Counted from the first letter of the stretch, positions 47,451-56,623 are shown. The stretch: DNA of 64,000 nt from Starkeya sp. ORNL1 (GCF_012971745.1 NZ_CP048834.1:5961001-6025000), one strand, 5' to 3'. Notes: generated from the sequence alone by a model not told the origin. Program-made: numbers and translations.

Positions 47451-48053
47451 TTAGCCGCCACGGCCGCGCGTCGCATCTTCGGCGGCGCGATCGGCCCGGG
47501 CGATGAGCTTCTCTATGGGGCCGCGATCCTCGGGGTCGATCATCGAAACGAGGAAGCGGCGGGCATTCTCGCGGGCATTGGGCCCGCACTCGGCGAGCGC
47601 ACGCTCGATGCGGCGGGTCTGCAAGTTGACGAAGTCGCGCGCCAGCGCTTCGCCTTTCGGGGTGAGGTAGAGCAGGCGCTGGCGGCGGTCGGACGAGCCG
47701 GCGCGGCTGTCGATGAAGCCCTGGTCCACCAGTTCGCGCAGCACGCGCCCGAGGCTCTGCTTGGTTATGCGCAATATGTCGAGCAGGTCGGTCACCCGCA
47801 TGCCGGGGTGGCGGTTGACGAAGTGCAGCACGCGATGATGGGCCCGGCCGAAGCCGAAGCGCTGCAGGATGTCGTCGGGGTCGCTCACGAAATTGCGATA
47901 GGCGAAGAACAATAGCTCGATCAGGTCGATCATGGGCTCGGCACCGGCTCCAGCACCGGGCGCCGTTGCGTTAACCGCACCGCCCTGGCGTTGGGCCAGC
48001 GGGACGTCCGCCTCGTGAGGGCGGAATGGGGACGGGACATTTATGTCAGCCAT
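47451..48053 (-). CDS. MarR family transcriptional regulator
   Basis: The 200-residue product has a winged-helix MarR core (RVTDLLDILRITKQSLGRVL, then DRRQRLLYLTPKGEALARDF) preceded by helices that form the dimer interface. Ligand and targets are unknown. It lies 12 bp upstream of the response regulator gene on the same strand, so it may be cotranscribed with the two-component pair. It is divergent from the aminotransferase gene, an arrangement that often reflects shared control. Confidence 0.88.
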   Translation of the reverse strand: MADINVPSPFRPHEADVPLAQRQGGAVNATAPGAGAGAEPMIDLIELLFFAYRNFVSDPDDILQRFGFGRAHHRVLHFVNRHPGMRVTDLLDILRITKQSLGRVLRELVDQGFIDSRAGSSDRRQRLLYLTPKGEALARDFVNLQTRRIERALAECGPNARENARRFLVSMIDPEDRGPIEKLIARADRAAEDATRGRGG

Positions 48054-48319
48054 GTTGACTTTTTTCGTTATGATCGTTACCCAGAAGCCCCGCTCAACGA
48101 AAGGATCGTTCGGCAGCGCCGTCCAACCCTTTTAAAAAGCGAGGTCGCCATAATGCCCCTCTCGGGGCCGGCGAACGATAACGGGAGTTGCGCCGCGAGG
48201 CAAAGATTTGAGCCGGGAGGCAAAATCTCCCGGTGTGGCGTGGGCGGCCCGAAACGCTTAAACCAGAATGTGCCGGGCAGCGCGCCAAGGACGCCCGGAC
48301 GTGCATCGGAGATACGACG
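48054..48319. promoter_or_regulatory. Divergent regulatory region between marR-type and aminotransferase genes
   Basis: A direct repeat CGTTA-N4-CGTTA lies near 48067-48080. A GAGGCAAAGATTT/GAGGCAAAATCT pair lies near 48197-48228. The second copy is part of a 7-bp hairpin (CCGGGAG/CTCCCGG around GCAAAAT at 48213-48233). The hairpin is in the aminotransferase leader and could affect its expression. No -10/-35 pair is called. Confidence 0.4.
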
Positions 48320-49207
48320 ATGGCAGGCGAGCCTTTCGACAAACGCAGCGGTTTCATCTGGTATGACGGCGCGATGGTGCCGTGGTCCGATGCCAAGGTG
48401 CATGTGCTGACGCACGGCCTGCACTATGGCAGCTGCGTATTCGAGGGCGAGCGCGCCTATGGCGGCGAGATTTTCAAGCTGGAGCAGCACACCGCCCGGT
48501 TGAAAGAGAGCGCCCGGCTGCTGGAATTCGAGATTCCGTTCAGCGAGGCCGAGATCAATGCGGCCTGCCGCGAGATCCTGAAGGTGCAGAAGCTCACCGA
48601 CGCCTATCTCCGCCCGGTCGCGTGGCGCGGCTCGGAGATGATGGGCGTGTCGGCGCAGGCCAACACCATCCATCTCGCCATCGCGGCGTGGGAATGGCCG
48701 AGCTATTTCGACCCGGCGCAGCGGCTGAAGGGCATCCGCATCGACATGGCGAAGTATCGCCGTCCCGATCCGATGACCGCGCCCTCGACCTCGAAGGCGG
48801 CCGGCCTCTACATGATCTGCACCATCTCCAAGCACGCCGCCGAGCGCGCCGGCTTCGCCGACGCTTTGATGCTCGACTGGCGCGGCCGAGTGGCGGAATG
48901 CACCGGGGCCAACGTCTTCTTCGTGAAGGACGGCGTGATCCACACGCCGGACGCCGATGCATTCCTGAACGGCATCACCCGTCAGACGGTGATCGAGCTC
49001 GCCAAGCGCCGCGGCTATCAGGTGATCGAGCGCGCCATCATGCCGGAGGAGCTGGAAAGCTTCGACGAGTGCTTCATCACCGGCACCGCCGCCGAGGTGA
49101 CGCCGGTGTCGGAGATCGCCGGCCGCCACTATCAGCCGGGTCCCGTCACGCGCACGCTGATGGAAGACTATATGGCCGAGGTGCAGCCGAAGAAGCAGGC
49201 GGCGTAA
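48320..49207 (+). CDS. ilvE: Branched-chain amino acid aminotransferase
   Basis: The 295-residue fold-type IV PLP enzyme begins FIWYDGAMVPWSDAKVHVLT, with the family motif HYGSCVFEGERAYGG and the PLP Lys in APSTSKAAGLYM. The substrate-site stretch VAECTGANVFFVKDGVIHTP follows. It transaminates Leu, Ile and Val with 2-oxoglutarate in the cytosol. The start is the ATG before AGEPFDKRSG. It is monocistronic, with a strong terminator 24 bp after the stop. Confidence 0.94.
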   Translation: MAGEPFDKRSGFIWYDGAMVPWSDAKVHVLTHGLHYGSCVFEGERAYGGEIFKLEQHTARLKESARLLEFEIPFSEAEINAACREILKVQKLTDAYLRPVAWRGSEMMGVSAQANTIHLAIAAWEWPSYFDPAQRLKGIRIDMAKYRRPDPMTAPSTSKAAGLYMICTISKHAAERAGFADALMLDWRGRVAECTGANVFFVKDGVIHTPDADAFLNGITRQTVIELAKRRGYQVIERAIMPEELESFDECFITGTAAEVTPVSEIAGRHYQPGPVTRTLMEDYMAEVQPKKQAA

Positions 49208-49230
49208 GTCGCGCCGCTTCCCGTGAGTTC

Positions 49231-49260
49231 AAGGGGCCGCCTTCGGGCGGCCCTTTTCGT
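49231..49260 (+). terminator. Rho-independent terminator of the aminotransferase gene
   Basis: GGGCCGCC pairs with GGCGGCCC around a TTCG tetraloop, extended by A-T pairs, and is followed by TTTTCGTTT. The position after the stop and the stable loop make this a convincing terminator. Confidence 0.85.
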
Positions 49261-49270
49261 TTAAAAGCAC

Positions 49271-49313
49271 CACGTCATCCTGAGGTGCGAGCGCAGCGAG
49301 CCTCGAAGGAGGC
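49271..49313. repeat. Dispersed palindromic repeat, family 1 (single-arm copy C)
   Basis: It contains only the right half of the element: CACGTCATCCTGAGGTGC followed by GAGCGCAGCGAGCCTCGAAGG. The left half is absent, so this is a degenerate copy. Confidence 0.75.
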
Positions 49314-49328
49314 TGAAGCCGAGCGACG

Positions 49329-49811
49329 CTACTGCGCCGCGTCGCGGTGCGCCGGCACCCAGCGTCCGGCGGCCTCGTCGTCGTCGTGCTTCGCCGCGAC
49401 CCAGGAGGAACCACCGACACGTTCCTCCAGCTTCCAGAACGGCGCCTTGGTCTTCAGCCAGTCCATCAGGAACTCAGCGGCGGCAAAGGCGGGGCCGCGG
49501 TGGGTGGAGGCGGTGACCACGAGGACGATATTGTTGCCCGGCACCAGCCGACCATAGCGGTGGATCACAGTGGCGCCGGTGAGCGGCCAGCGGGCGCGGG
49601 CCTCCTCGACCAGCCGCTCGATCTCTTCCTCGGCCATGCCGGGATAATGCTCCAGCGTGAGCGCACGGATCGGCGGGCCACCATCGCCGGCGTCGGCGCG
49701 GCACAGGCCGACAAAAGTGACGACGGCGCCGACATCGTCGCGCCCATGGGTCAGCGCCGCCGCTTCGTCGGCGGCGTCGAAGTCCTCGTGCTGGATACTG
49801 ACCGTGAACAT
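49329..49811 (-). CDS. moaE: Molybdopterin synthase catalytic subunit
   Basis: The 160-residue product has the MoaE core: GAVVTFVGLCRADAGDG, LTLEHYPGMAEEEIERLVEE, VIHRYGRLVPGNNIVLVVT and the catalytic-Lys region KTKAPFWKLEE. With MoaD it inserts the two dithiolene sulfurs of the molybdenum cofactor. It lies downstream of moaD. The C-terminal 20 residues are charged and not part of the core fold. Confidence 0.94.
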   Translation of the reverse strand: MFTVSIQHEDFDAADEAAALTHGRDDVGAVVTFVGLCRADAGDGGPPIRALTLEHYPGMAEEEIERLVEEARARWPLTGATVIHRYGRLVPGNNIVLVVTASTHRGPAFAAAEFLMDWLKTKAPFWKLEERVGGSSWVAAKHDDDEAAGRWVPAHRDAAQ

Positions 49812-49831
49812 GTGGCTATGTTAGCGCGACC

Positions 49832-50089
49832 TCAGCCGCCGGTCATCGGCGGGAAGAACGCAACCTCGTGCGCGCCGGCGAGCGGGGTATCCGGCTTGGC
49901 GTGCACGCGGTCGATGGCGGCGCGCACCACCTTGGGATTCTCGAAGGCATAGGCGTAGCGCTCGTCCCGTCCCGCGAGCCATGCCGCGAGATCGCCGACG
50001 GTGTGCACGTCGGCCGGCGGATGGACTTCCTCCGCCTCGCGGCCAATGCGCTCACGCACCCAGGCGAAATAGCGGACGGTGAGGTGCAA
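49832..50089 (-). CDS. moaD: Molybdopterin synthase sulfur-carrier subunit
   Basis: The 85-residue ubiquitin-like protein begins LTVRYFAWVRERIG and ends VAFFPPMTGG. The C-terminal Gly-Gly is the site of thiocarboxylation by MoeB. It donates sulfur to molybdopterin via MoaE, which is encoded 20 bp downstream. Its start is separated from the pgsA stop by a single base. Confidence 0.94.
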   Translation of the reverse strand: MHLTVRYFAWVRERIGREAEEVHPPADVHTVGDLAAWLAGRDERYAYAFENPKVVRAAIDRVHAKPDTPLAGAHEVAFFPPMTGG

Positions 50090-50090
50090 G

Positions 50091-50729
50091 CTAGCCTTCC
50101 TCGATCAGGTGCCGGGCGCCGGCGCGGAAATAATCCCAACCGGTATACAGCGTCAGCAGGGCTGCAATCCAGAGCAGCACGATACCGACCAGCGTGGTGC
50201 CGGGCAGGATCAGGTCGGCGGCGGGGCCGGCGAGCAGCACGCCGACCGCGACGAGCTGGGTCGCTGTCTTCCATTTGGCGAGCTGGGTGACGGGCACGCT
50301 GACGCGCACCTCGGCGAGGAACTCACGCAGCCCCGAGACCAGTATCTCGCGGCAGAGGATGACGATGCCGGCCCAGAGCGACCAGCCGCGAATGGTGCCG
50401 TCGGAGGCCAGCATCAGCAGCGAGGTCGAGACCAGCAGCTTGTCGGCGATCGGGTCCAGCATGCGGCCGATGGCGGATTGCTGCGACCACGCGCGGGCGA
50501 GATAGCCGTCGAAGAAATCGGTGATGGCCGCCGCGAGATAAAGGCCGAGCGCAATCCAGCGCAGCCAGATGCCGCCAGCGAGGATGTCCGCCCAGAACAG
50601 ACAGGCGGCGAGAAGCGGCACCGCCGCGCACCGCCCATAGGTGAGCAGGTTCGGCAAAGCAAAGGCGTGGCCCCGCTTTACCGGCGATGACTCGACGGCA
50701 GCAGTGCGGCTCGAGGTGACATCGACCAT
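50091..50729 (-). CDS. pgsA: CDP-diacylglycerol--glycerol-3-phosphate 3-phosphatidyltransferase
   Basis: The 212-residue inner-membrane enzyme has several hydrophobic segments and the CDP-alcohol phosphotransferase motif (DFFDGYLARAW with GRMLDPIADK), whose Asp residues bind the metal. It makes phosphatidylglycerol phosphate, the first step to phosphatidylglycerol, which Lgt also uses. It begins with a soluble stretch of about 25 residues before the first membrane helix. It lies in a uvrC-pgsA-moaD-moaE run conserved in alphaproteobacteria. Confidence 0.94.
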   Translation of the reverse strand: MVDVTSSRTAAVESSPVKRGHAFALPNLLTYGRCAAVPLLAACLFWADILAGGIWLRWIALGLYLAAAITDFFDGYLARAWSQQSAIGRMLDPIADKLLVSTSLLMLASDGTIRGWSLWAGIVILCREILVSGLREFLAEVRVSVPVTQLAKWKTATQLVAVGVLLAGPAADLILPGTTLVGIVLLWIAALLTLYTGWDYFRAGARHLIEEG

Positions 50730-50851
50730 GGGATCGTCCGGTTCCGGATCAAAGGGAGGTAGACACCGAAGCGGCCCGCGTCAATCCGTGCGGCGTCATG
50801 TCCCGCAAAGGTGTTCGGTTTGATGGTGCTGGAGGGAGGTCTTCGGCTTGA

Positions 50852-50985
50852 GCATCCTTCGAGGCCGCCTGCGGCGGCACCTCAGGATGACGTGGCTCTA
50901 TAAAAGCGACGTCATCCCTGCGAGCGCCCACGGGTCTTGCCTTTGGCAAGCCCGAGGACAGGCTCCGCGAGCCTCGAACGATGTT
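50852..50985. repeat. Dispersed palindromic repeat, family 1 (rearranged copy D)
   Basis: The left arm (GCATCCTTCGAGGC, CACCTCAGGATGACGT) is intact. The right arm is interrupted by an unrelated palindrome (CTTGCCTTTGGCAAG) and ends in a changed GCCTCGAACGATG. It lies between uvrC and pgsA. Confidence 0.75.
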
Positions 50986-50998
50986 GAAGCGGAGCGAC

Positions 50999-53131
50999 TC
51001 ACGCCGGCTTGGCGTGGAAGAAATCATAGACCGCCTTCGCGGTGCCCTCATTGATGCCGGGTACGGCGCCGAGATCCGAGAGCGACGCCCGTTCGATCGC
51101 CTTGAGCGTACCGAAATGGCGCAGCAGCGCGCGCTTGCGGGTTGGGCCGACGCCGGGGATCTCCTGCAGGCCTGATTGCGTGATGTCCTTCTTGCGCCGG
51201 GCGCGGTGCGAGCCGATGGCGAAGCGGTGGGCCTCGTCGCGCAGGCGCTGCACGAAATAGAGCACCGGATCGCGGGGTTCCAGCCGGAACGGAGCGCGGC
51301 CGGGAATGAAGAAGTTCTCGCGGCCGGCATCGCGGTCCGGCCCCTTGGCGACGCCGACCAGCGGTACGCCGGTGATACCGAGCTCGGCGAGGACGTCGGA
51401 TGCGGCCTTGAGCTGGCCGAGGCCGCCATCGATCAGCACGAGGTCCGGCCAGGAGGAGTTTTCATCGTCGGGACGGGCAGGGGGTGGCGCGAGGGTTTGT
51501 TCCGTCTCCCCAGCGGGGAGAGGTGGCCCGCGAAGCGGGTCGGTGAGGGGGGCGTGCCCAAACGTGTCGTCCGCGCTCTCCCCCTCACCCCAACCCTCTC
51601 CCCGTGGGGGAGAGGGGGCTACCTCTTCCCGCGGCTCCTCACGCAGCAGACGGGAGAAGCGGCGCTTCAGCACCTCGCGCATCATGCCGTAATCGTCGCC
51701 GGGGGTGAGGTCGTCCGACTTGATGTTGAACTTGCGGTACTGGCTCTTGGCGAAGCCTTCCGGCCCGGCGACGATCATGCCGCCGACCGCATTGGTGCCC
51801 ATGATGTGGCTGTTGTCATAGACCTCGATGCGGCGCGGGGTGGTCGGCAGGTCGAAGCTGAGGCGCAACTCGTCCAGCAAGCGTGCCTGGCTGGCGCTTT
51901 CCGCCAGCTTGCGGCCCAGCGCCTCGCGGGCATTCTGCATGGCGTGCTCGACCAATTCGCGCTTCTCGCCGCGGCGCGGCACCGACAATTCGACGCGATG
52001 GCCGGCATGGGTGGACAGCGCCTCAGTCAGCAGTTCGGCCTCCGGCACGTCGTGGCTGAGCAGCACGAGGCGGGGGCAGGGCTTGTCCTCGTAGAATTGC
52101 GCGAGGAAGGATTCCAGCACCTCTCCCGGCTCCAGCGAGCGGTCAGCGCGCGGATAGAAGGCGTGGTTGCCCCAATTCTGCCCGGTGCGGAAGAAGAACA
52201 CCTGCACGCAGGTCGCCCCTCCTTCCTGGTGGATGGCGAAGACGTCGGCCTCTTCCACCGAGCGCGGATTGATGCCCTGCGAGCCCTGCACCGCAGAGAG
52301 CGCGGCGAGACGGTCGCGCAGTGCCGCCGCGCGCTCGAATTCGAGGTCCTCGGCCGCCGCTTCCATCTCGTGCGCGAGCTGCTCCTTCACCGCCCGGCTC
52401 TTGCCGGAGAGGAAATCGCGCGCCTCGCGCACCAGCTCGCCGTAATCGGTATGCGAGAGCTCGCCGGTGCAGGGCCCGGAGCAGCGCTTGATCTGGAACA
52501 GCAGGCATGGCCGGGTGCGTGCCTCATAGAAGGAGTCGGTGCAGGAGCGCACCAGGAACGCCTTCTGCAGCGCATTGATGGTGCGGTTCACCGCCCAGAC
52601 CGAGGCGAAGGGGCCGTAATAGTCTCCCTTCCGATTGCGCGCGCCGCGATGCTTGGTGATCTGCGGCGAGACATGGTCGCGGGTGATGAGGATATAGGGG
52701 AAGGACTTGTCATCACGCAGCAGCACGTTGAAGCGCGGCTTCAGCTGCTTGATGAGGTTGGCCTCCAGCAGCAGCGCCTCGGTTTCGGTGCCGGTGGAGA
52801 CGAATTCCATCTCGCAGGTCGCCGCCACCATGCGCATGATGCGCGAGGTGAGCCCGGTAGGACGGGTATAGGCGATGATCCGCTTCTTGATGCTCTTGGC
52901 CTTGCCGACATAGAGCACCGCGCCGTCCGCCCCCAGCATGCGGTAGACGCCGGCGCCGTTCGGCGCGTGCTTCACGGCGCGCAGGATCGCGGCGCGGCCG
53001 GTGGCGAGCGAACCGGGCGGCGGGGGGGCCTCGTCAGCCTCATCGATGAGCGGCAGCGCCTCCTCTTCGAGTTCGACGATGTCGTCATCGGTCTCGAGGT
53101 CGGGCTCGGGAATGTTCGGGCGGGATGTCAT
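50999..53131 (-). CDS. uvrC: Excinuclease ABC subunit C
   Basis: The 710-residue UvrC has an N-terminal GIY-YIG nuclease ([20 protein letters not shown]), the Cys-rich stretch ([15 protein letters not shown]), a UVR motif near residue 260, the RNase H-like nuclease ([30 protein letters not shown]) and a C-terminal double helix-hairpin-helix ([19 protein letters not shown]). It makes both incisions in nucleotide excision repair. It is longer than usual for two reasons: an acidic N-terminal extension of about 45 residues, and a proline- and glycine-rich insert of about 40 residues just before [10 protein letters not shown] that is derived from a palindromic repeat. Confidence 0.95.
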   Translation of the reverse strand: MTSRPNIPEPDLETDDDIVELEEEALPLIDEADEAPPPPGSLATGRAAILRAVKHAPNGAGVYRMLGADGAVLYVGKAKSIKKRIIAYTRPTGLTSRIMRMVAATCEMEFVSTGTETEALLLEANLIKQLKPRFNVLLRDDKSFPYILITRDHVSPQITKHRGARNRKGDYYGPFASVWAVNRTINALQKAFLVRSCTDSFYEARTRPCLLFQIKRCSGPCTGELSHTDYGELVREARDFLSGKSRAVKEQLAHEMEAAAEDLEFERAAALRDRLAALSAVQGSQGINPRSVEEADVFAIHQEGGATCVQVFFFRTGQNWGNHAFYPRADRSLEPGEVLESFLAQFYEDKPCPRLVLLSHDVPEAELLTEALSTHAGHRVELSVPRRGEKRELVEHAMQNAREALGRKLAESASQARLLDELRLSFDLPTTPRRIEVYDNSHIMGTNAVGGMIVAGPEGFAKSQYRKFNIKSDDLTPGDDYGMMREVLKRRFSRLLREEPREEVAPSPPRGEGWGEGESADDTFGHAPLTDPLRGPPLPAGETEQTLAPPPARPDDENSSWPDLVLIDGGLGQLKAASDVLAELGITGVPLVGVAKGPDRDAGRENFFIPGRAPFRLEPRDPVLYFVQRLRDEAHRFAIGSHRARRKKDITQSGLQEIPGVGPTRKRALLRHFGTLKAIERASLSDLGAVPGINEGTAKAVYDFFHAKPA
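51505..51617. repeat. Palindromic repeat elements inserted in frame within uvrC
   Basis: Three hairpins lie side by side: TCTCCCC/GGGGAGA at 51505-51521, CCCGC/GCGGG near 51527-51539, and CCCTCTCCCC/GGGGGAGAGGG near 51594-51617, with a CCCCCTCACCCCAACC linker. The same type of sequence is common between genes in Hyphomicrobiales. Translated, it gives [11 protein letters not shown] and [15 protein letters not shown] within the protein. Confidence 0.8.
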
Positions 53132-53481
53132 GCGCCGCTAAAATATGGATTCGCCTGCTCCGGGAACAGGGGGCATGCGGTGCCGGTCCCCAACACACGG
53201 TGTTGCCCACTACGCACGCACCATCCATGCACAAAACGCAGCGCAGCTGACGTTGGGGAGCGGATTGTGGCTGGCGATTAGCACATGCTAAACGGCCTCA
53301 TGATCATAGCGACCCGCCATACGGCCACCCATGGCCTGCTTAACCTCCTTACCGGCGCCTTGTGCGTCCGGGCGGGCGGCTGATCGCGCGATCGATCATT
53401 TCTCCCCCGGCACGCGAAGGTCGCGATGCCGGATCCCCCGCCAGCGAACCTTCGCCTGCCTCCCCGCCCGAGGTGAACGGC
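53132..53481. other. Intergenic region between uvrC and the DMT transporter gene
   Basis: No gene is seen. A small perfect hairpin (CAACAC-ACG-GTGTTG) lies near 53190. The region must hold the divergent promoters of uvrC and the transporter gene, but I cannot place them with confidence. Confidence 0.5.
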
Positions 53482-54417
53482 ATGACGACGATACCCCAGC
53501 AACAGCGCGCGGCCGATGCCCTGCCATTGACCGGCTATATGCTCGGTGCGGCGGGCGCTATCCTGTTCTCCGCCAAGGGCATCATCATCAAGCTTGCCTA
53601 TGCCGAGGGCATCGATGCCGAGACGCTGCTCGCCTTGCGCATGCTGCTGTCGCTGCCTTTCTATGTCGGCATTGGCATCTTCGCGATCCGCGCCATGCGC
53701 GAGCGCGGCGAGGAGCTGCCCTCGCGCACTTTGGTGCTGCAGGCTGCCGGCATCGGCGCGCTCGGCTACTGGTTCTCCAGCTATGTCGATTTCCTCGGGC
53801 TGATCTATATCTCCGCCTCGTTCGAGCGGCTGATCCTGTTCACCTATCCGCTGTTCGTGGTGCTGTTCGGCGCGATGTTCTTCCGCCAGCCGATCAAGCG
53901 GCGGGCATTGCTGGCCTTCGGCCTCAGCTATGCTGGCCTCGCTTTGATCTTCATGCAGAACTTCTCGGCGATCGGGCAGAACGCGACGCGCGGCACCGCT
54001 TTGGTGCTGGTGGCGGCGATGAGCTTCGCCCTGTACCAGCTCACCGCGCGCAAGGTGATCGGGCAGATGGGTTCAAAGCTGTTCACCTGCATCGCCATGG
54101 GCGCGGCTTCGGCGGCGACGCTGACCCAGTTTGCCATCCTGCGGCCGATCTCGGCGCTGGCGGTATCGCCGCATCTGTTCGCGCTGTCGGTGGCAATCGC
54201 CATCGGCGCCACGGTGTTGCCGAGCTTCCTGATGAACGCGGCGCTGCAGCGCATCTCGGCACAGGCGAACTCGACCATCAGCACGGTGAGCCCGGTCGCC
54301 ACCATGATCCTCGCCGTCTTGATACTGGGCGAGACGGTGACGCCGCTCGAACTTGGCGGCGCCATCCTGGTCATGGTCAGCGTCAGCTGGTTCACGCTTG
54401 CCGACAGCCGGCGCTGA
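53482..54417 (+). CDS. DMT superfamily transporter (EamA family)
   Basis: The 311-residue inner-membrane protein has about ten hydrophobic segments in two EamA repeats, such as YMLGAAGAILFSAKGIIIKL, RLILFTYPLFVVLFGAMFF and STISTVSPVATMILAVLILG. Such proteins export metabolites or amino acids; the substrate is unknown. The start is the ATG following GAGGTG at about 8 nt. Longer in-frame starts add a polar stretch with no homology. It converges on the SDR gene. Confidence 0.9.
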   Translation: MTTIPQQQRAADALPLTGYMLGAAGAILFSAKGIIIKLAYAEGIDAETLLALRMLLSLPFYVGIGIFAIRAMRERGEELPSRTLVLQAAGIGALGYWFSSYVDFLGLIYISASFERLILFTYPLFVVLFGAMFFRQPIKRRALLAFGLSYAGLALIFMQNFSAIGQNATRGTALVLVAAMSFALYQLTARKVIGQMGSKLFTCIAMGAASAATLTQFAILRPISALAVSPHLFALSVAIAIGATVLPSFLMNAALQRISAQANSTISTVSPVATMILAVLILGETVTPLELGGAILVMVSVSWFTLADSRR

Positions 54418-54437
54418 GCCTCAATCGGCGCTAAACC

Positions 54438-55196
54438 TCAATCGACTTGGGTATCCTCGGTCTCCCAGGCGAGATGCTGGCCGCCATCGACGGCGAGCAT
54501 CTGGCCGGTGACGCTGGACGCCTCACTGAGGAAGATCACGGCACTGGCGATCTCCTCGGGGCTCGGGCCGCGGCCGAGCGCGACAGCGGCATGCTGGCGG
54601 GCGAAGTCGTCCAGGCTCTGATTGATGCTGCGCAGCGTCGGCCCCGGCGCCACGGCATTCACCCGCACGCGCGGAGCCAGCCCCTGCGCCAGCATGCGGG
54701 TGGCCGACCATAGGGCGGACTTGGCGACCGCGTAGGACAGATAGTTCGGCGTCGGCTTCAGCACGCGCTGGTCGATGATGTTGACCACGGCGCCGCTCAT
54801 GCCGGCGGGCATCGCCTTCGCCAGCGCTTCGGTGAGGAACACCGGAGCGCGCAGATTCACCGCGAGATGACGATCCCACCGCGCCACGTCGAGATTGCCG
54901 ACCGCGTCCGGATGGAACTCCGAGGCGTTGTTCACCAGCAGCCGGATCGGCCCCAGCGCGGCGATGGCCTCCGGCACCAGGCGGGTGACATCGGCCGGAT
55001 CCGAGAGCTCGCCATAGATGAGGGCGGCGCGCTGGCCGGCCGCCTCGACCTCGCTGCGCGCGTCCAGGCATTCCGTGCGCTCCGAGCGCATATGGATGGC
55101 GACATCATAGCCGGCGGCGGCCAGAGCGCGCGTTACCGCACGGCCAATACGCACCGCCCCGCCCGTGACCAGCGCCACCTTTCGAATCTCCGGCAC
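54438..55196 (-). CDS. SDR family oxidoreductase (pteridine reductase-like)
   Basis: The 252-residue Rossmann enzyme has the NADPH motif TGGAVRIGRAV at residues 9-19, LVNNASEFHP, and the catalytic YAVAK (Tyr-x-x-x-Lys) near residue 158. TGGAxRIGRA, rather than TGxxxGIG, is typical of pteridine reductase/FolM-like SDRs that reduce dihydropteridines. The start is GTG at 55196, with GGAGGG 6 nt upstream. An ATG 21 codons earlier has weaker support. The substrate assignment is inferred. Confidence 0.88.
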   Translation of the reverse strand: MPEIRKVALVTGGAVRIGRAVTRALAAAGYDVAIHMRSERTECLDARSEVEAAGQRAALIYGELSDPADVTRLVPEAIAALGPIRLLVNNASEFHPDAVGNLDVARWDRHLAVNLRAPVFLTEALAKAMPAGMSGAVVNIIDQRVLKPTPNYLSYAVAKSALWSATRMLAQGLAPRVRVNAVAPGPTLRSINQSLDDFARQHAAVALGRGPSPEEIASAVIFLSEASSVTGQMLAVDGGQHLAWETEDTQVD

Positions 55197-55643
55197 GCCG
55201 TTCCCTCCGTAGCTCGTCCGCCCTGTTCTTTCTTGCGCATGTTTGCGAGCGGCGTCCATTGCCGGCGCCGGTCGCGGCTATTGCGAGGGCGAATGCGTGC
55301 TACCTGGACAAGTTGCAGTGGCCACGCTGCGTCAGGTATTGGGGCATTCTGTAACATCCATGCCACAGTCATCCGCTTGCCGTCGGTTGATCGTGGCGGA
55401 AATGTTGCGACGTATTGGGAGCTTTTCTGGCCGTAATTACCTACGCAGATGCAGCGTATACGCGGCGGCGCAGCATGACATCACGGCTGCGTGAGGCGGG
55501 GCCGCCACGATCACATTTCCTATTCTGCCGCATTCCAGCCCTCGACATGCCAAGCTGCGCCTCTATCTCCACCACCGACGCATTGCCCACAGTTGGCCAA
55601 TGTCTGTTCGCGTTAGTTCGCCCATCACGGTCGGAGAGTAAGC
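55197..55643. other. Intergenic region between the SDR gene and the outer-membrane barrel gene
   Basis: No gene is supportable; open frames here are antisense or overlap the barrel gene out of frame. It should hold the divergent promoters of both genes. A GAGAG box just before the barrel ATG is its likely ribosome-binding site. Confidence 0.5.
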
Positions 55644-56300
55644 ATGATGAAGACGACCCTCGCCGCGGCTGTTGCCGTAGCCTCGCTACTTGGCGCAGCA
55701 CCGGCATTCGCCGCGGATATGCAGCAGCCCTATCCGACGAAGGCCCCGCCGCTGGTCGCGGTCGCGCCGCCCTTCAGCTGGACCGGCTTCTATCTCGGCG
55801 GCAATGCCGGCTATGGCTGGGGTTCGGGCAAGGAAGGCATCGACAATCTCAGCCCGGATGGTTTCCTGGGCGGTGGTCAGGTCGGCTTCAACTATCAGTT
55901 CGGCAATAATGTCGTGCTCGGTGCCGAAGCCGACTTCCAGGGTTCGAACCTCAAGGACTCCGGCTATAACGGCGTCTTCGATACCCGCTCCAAGATGGAT
56001 TATTTCGGCACCGTCCGCGGCCGCATCGGCTACGCGTTCGACAATGTGCTGCCGTATCTGACCGGCGGTCTCGCCTGGGGCCACAACGAGATCGAGAATC
56101 TCGACCTCGGCATCACCTCCGACAACACCCATGTCGGCTGGACGGTGGGCGGTGGCCTCGAATACGCGCTCAGCAACAACTGGACGGTGAAGGCCGAGTA
56201 CCTCTACATGGATCTCGGCGACGAATTCTATGACAGCATCGGCGACGACGCAGGGCTGAAGGCCAGCACGGCGCGGATCGGCGTCAACTACAAGTTCTGA
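55644..56300 (+). CDS. Outer membrane beta-barrel protein (Omp25/31-like)
   Basis: The 218-residue product has a signal peptide ending GAAPAFAADM, then PYPTKAPPLVAVAPPFSWTG, which is near-identical in layout to the other two barrels here. The FYLGGNAGYGWG first strand follows, and it ends ARIGVNYKF with the terminal Phe of barrel proteins. It is an Omp25/Omp31-like small porin-like protein. A GAGAG box precedes two adjacent ATG codons; I took the first. A strong terminator follows. Confidence 0.92.
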   Translation: MMKTTLAAAVAVASLLGAAPAFAADMQQPYPTKAPPLVAVAPPFSWTGFYLGGNAGYGWGSGKEGIDNLSPDGFLGGGQVGFNYQFGNNVVLGAEADFQGSNLKDSGYNGVFDTRSKMDYFGTVRGRIGYAFDNVLPYLTGGLAWGHNEIENLDLGITSDNTHVGWTVGGGLEYALSNNWTVKAEYLYMDLGDEFYDSIGDDAGLKASTARIGVNYKF

Positions 56301-56352
56301 TCCTGCTCCTCGCCGTCGGCCCTGTCGGGTCGGCGCACGGCGGGAATGATCC

Positions 56353-56390
56353 AAGGCCCCGGGCTGCAAGGCCCGGGGCCTTTTCGTTTC
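56353..56390 (+). terminator. Rho-independent terminator of the first barrel gene
   Basis: AAGGCCCCGGGC pairs over 12 bp with GCCCGGGGCCTT around TGCAAG, followed by TTTTCGTTTC. It is about 50 bp after the stop. Confidence 0.9.
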
Positions 56391-56623
56391 TTTGCTTCGC
56401 TCGACTATTATATTAGCGCGATATTAACCAACCTAGCGCTCTGCTCGTCTGTCAAAGTCGATCTATTAAATATTTATATAATTGATTATGATGTTATTAA
56501 GCATGATATACTTTGTCATTACATTAGTGTGGGGCGACGTGCCTGGCGTGTTGCTTTTTTACAATAGATAATGCTGTGGCAAAGGCCTATGTACTTCGCA
56601 ACGAAACACGGAGTACGTAAGTC
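56391..56623. promoter_or_regulatory. AT-rich promoter region upstream of the second barrel gene
   Basis: Bases 56400-56530 are far more AT-rich than anything else nearby, with runs such as ATTAAATATTTATATAATTG and many TTATTA/TTAATA steps. No gene is present. The stretch probably contains the barrel gene promoter and may be a site for curved-DNA or nucleoid-protein binding, which is an inference from composition. Confidence 0.5.
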
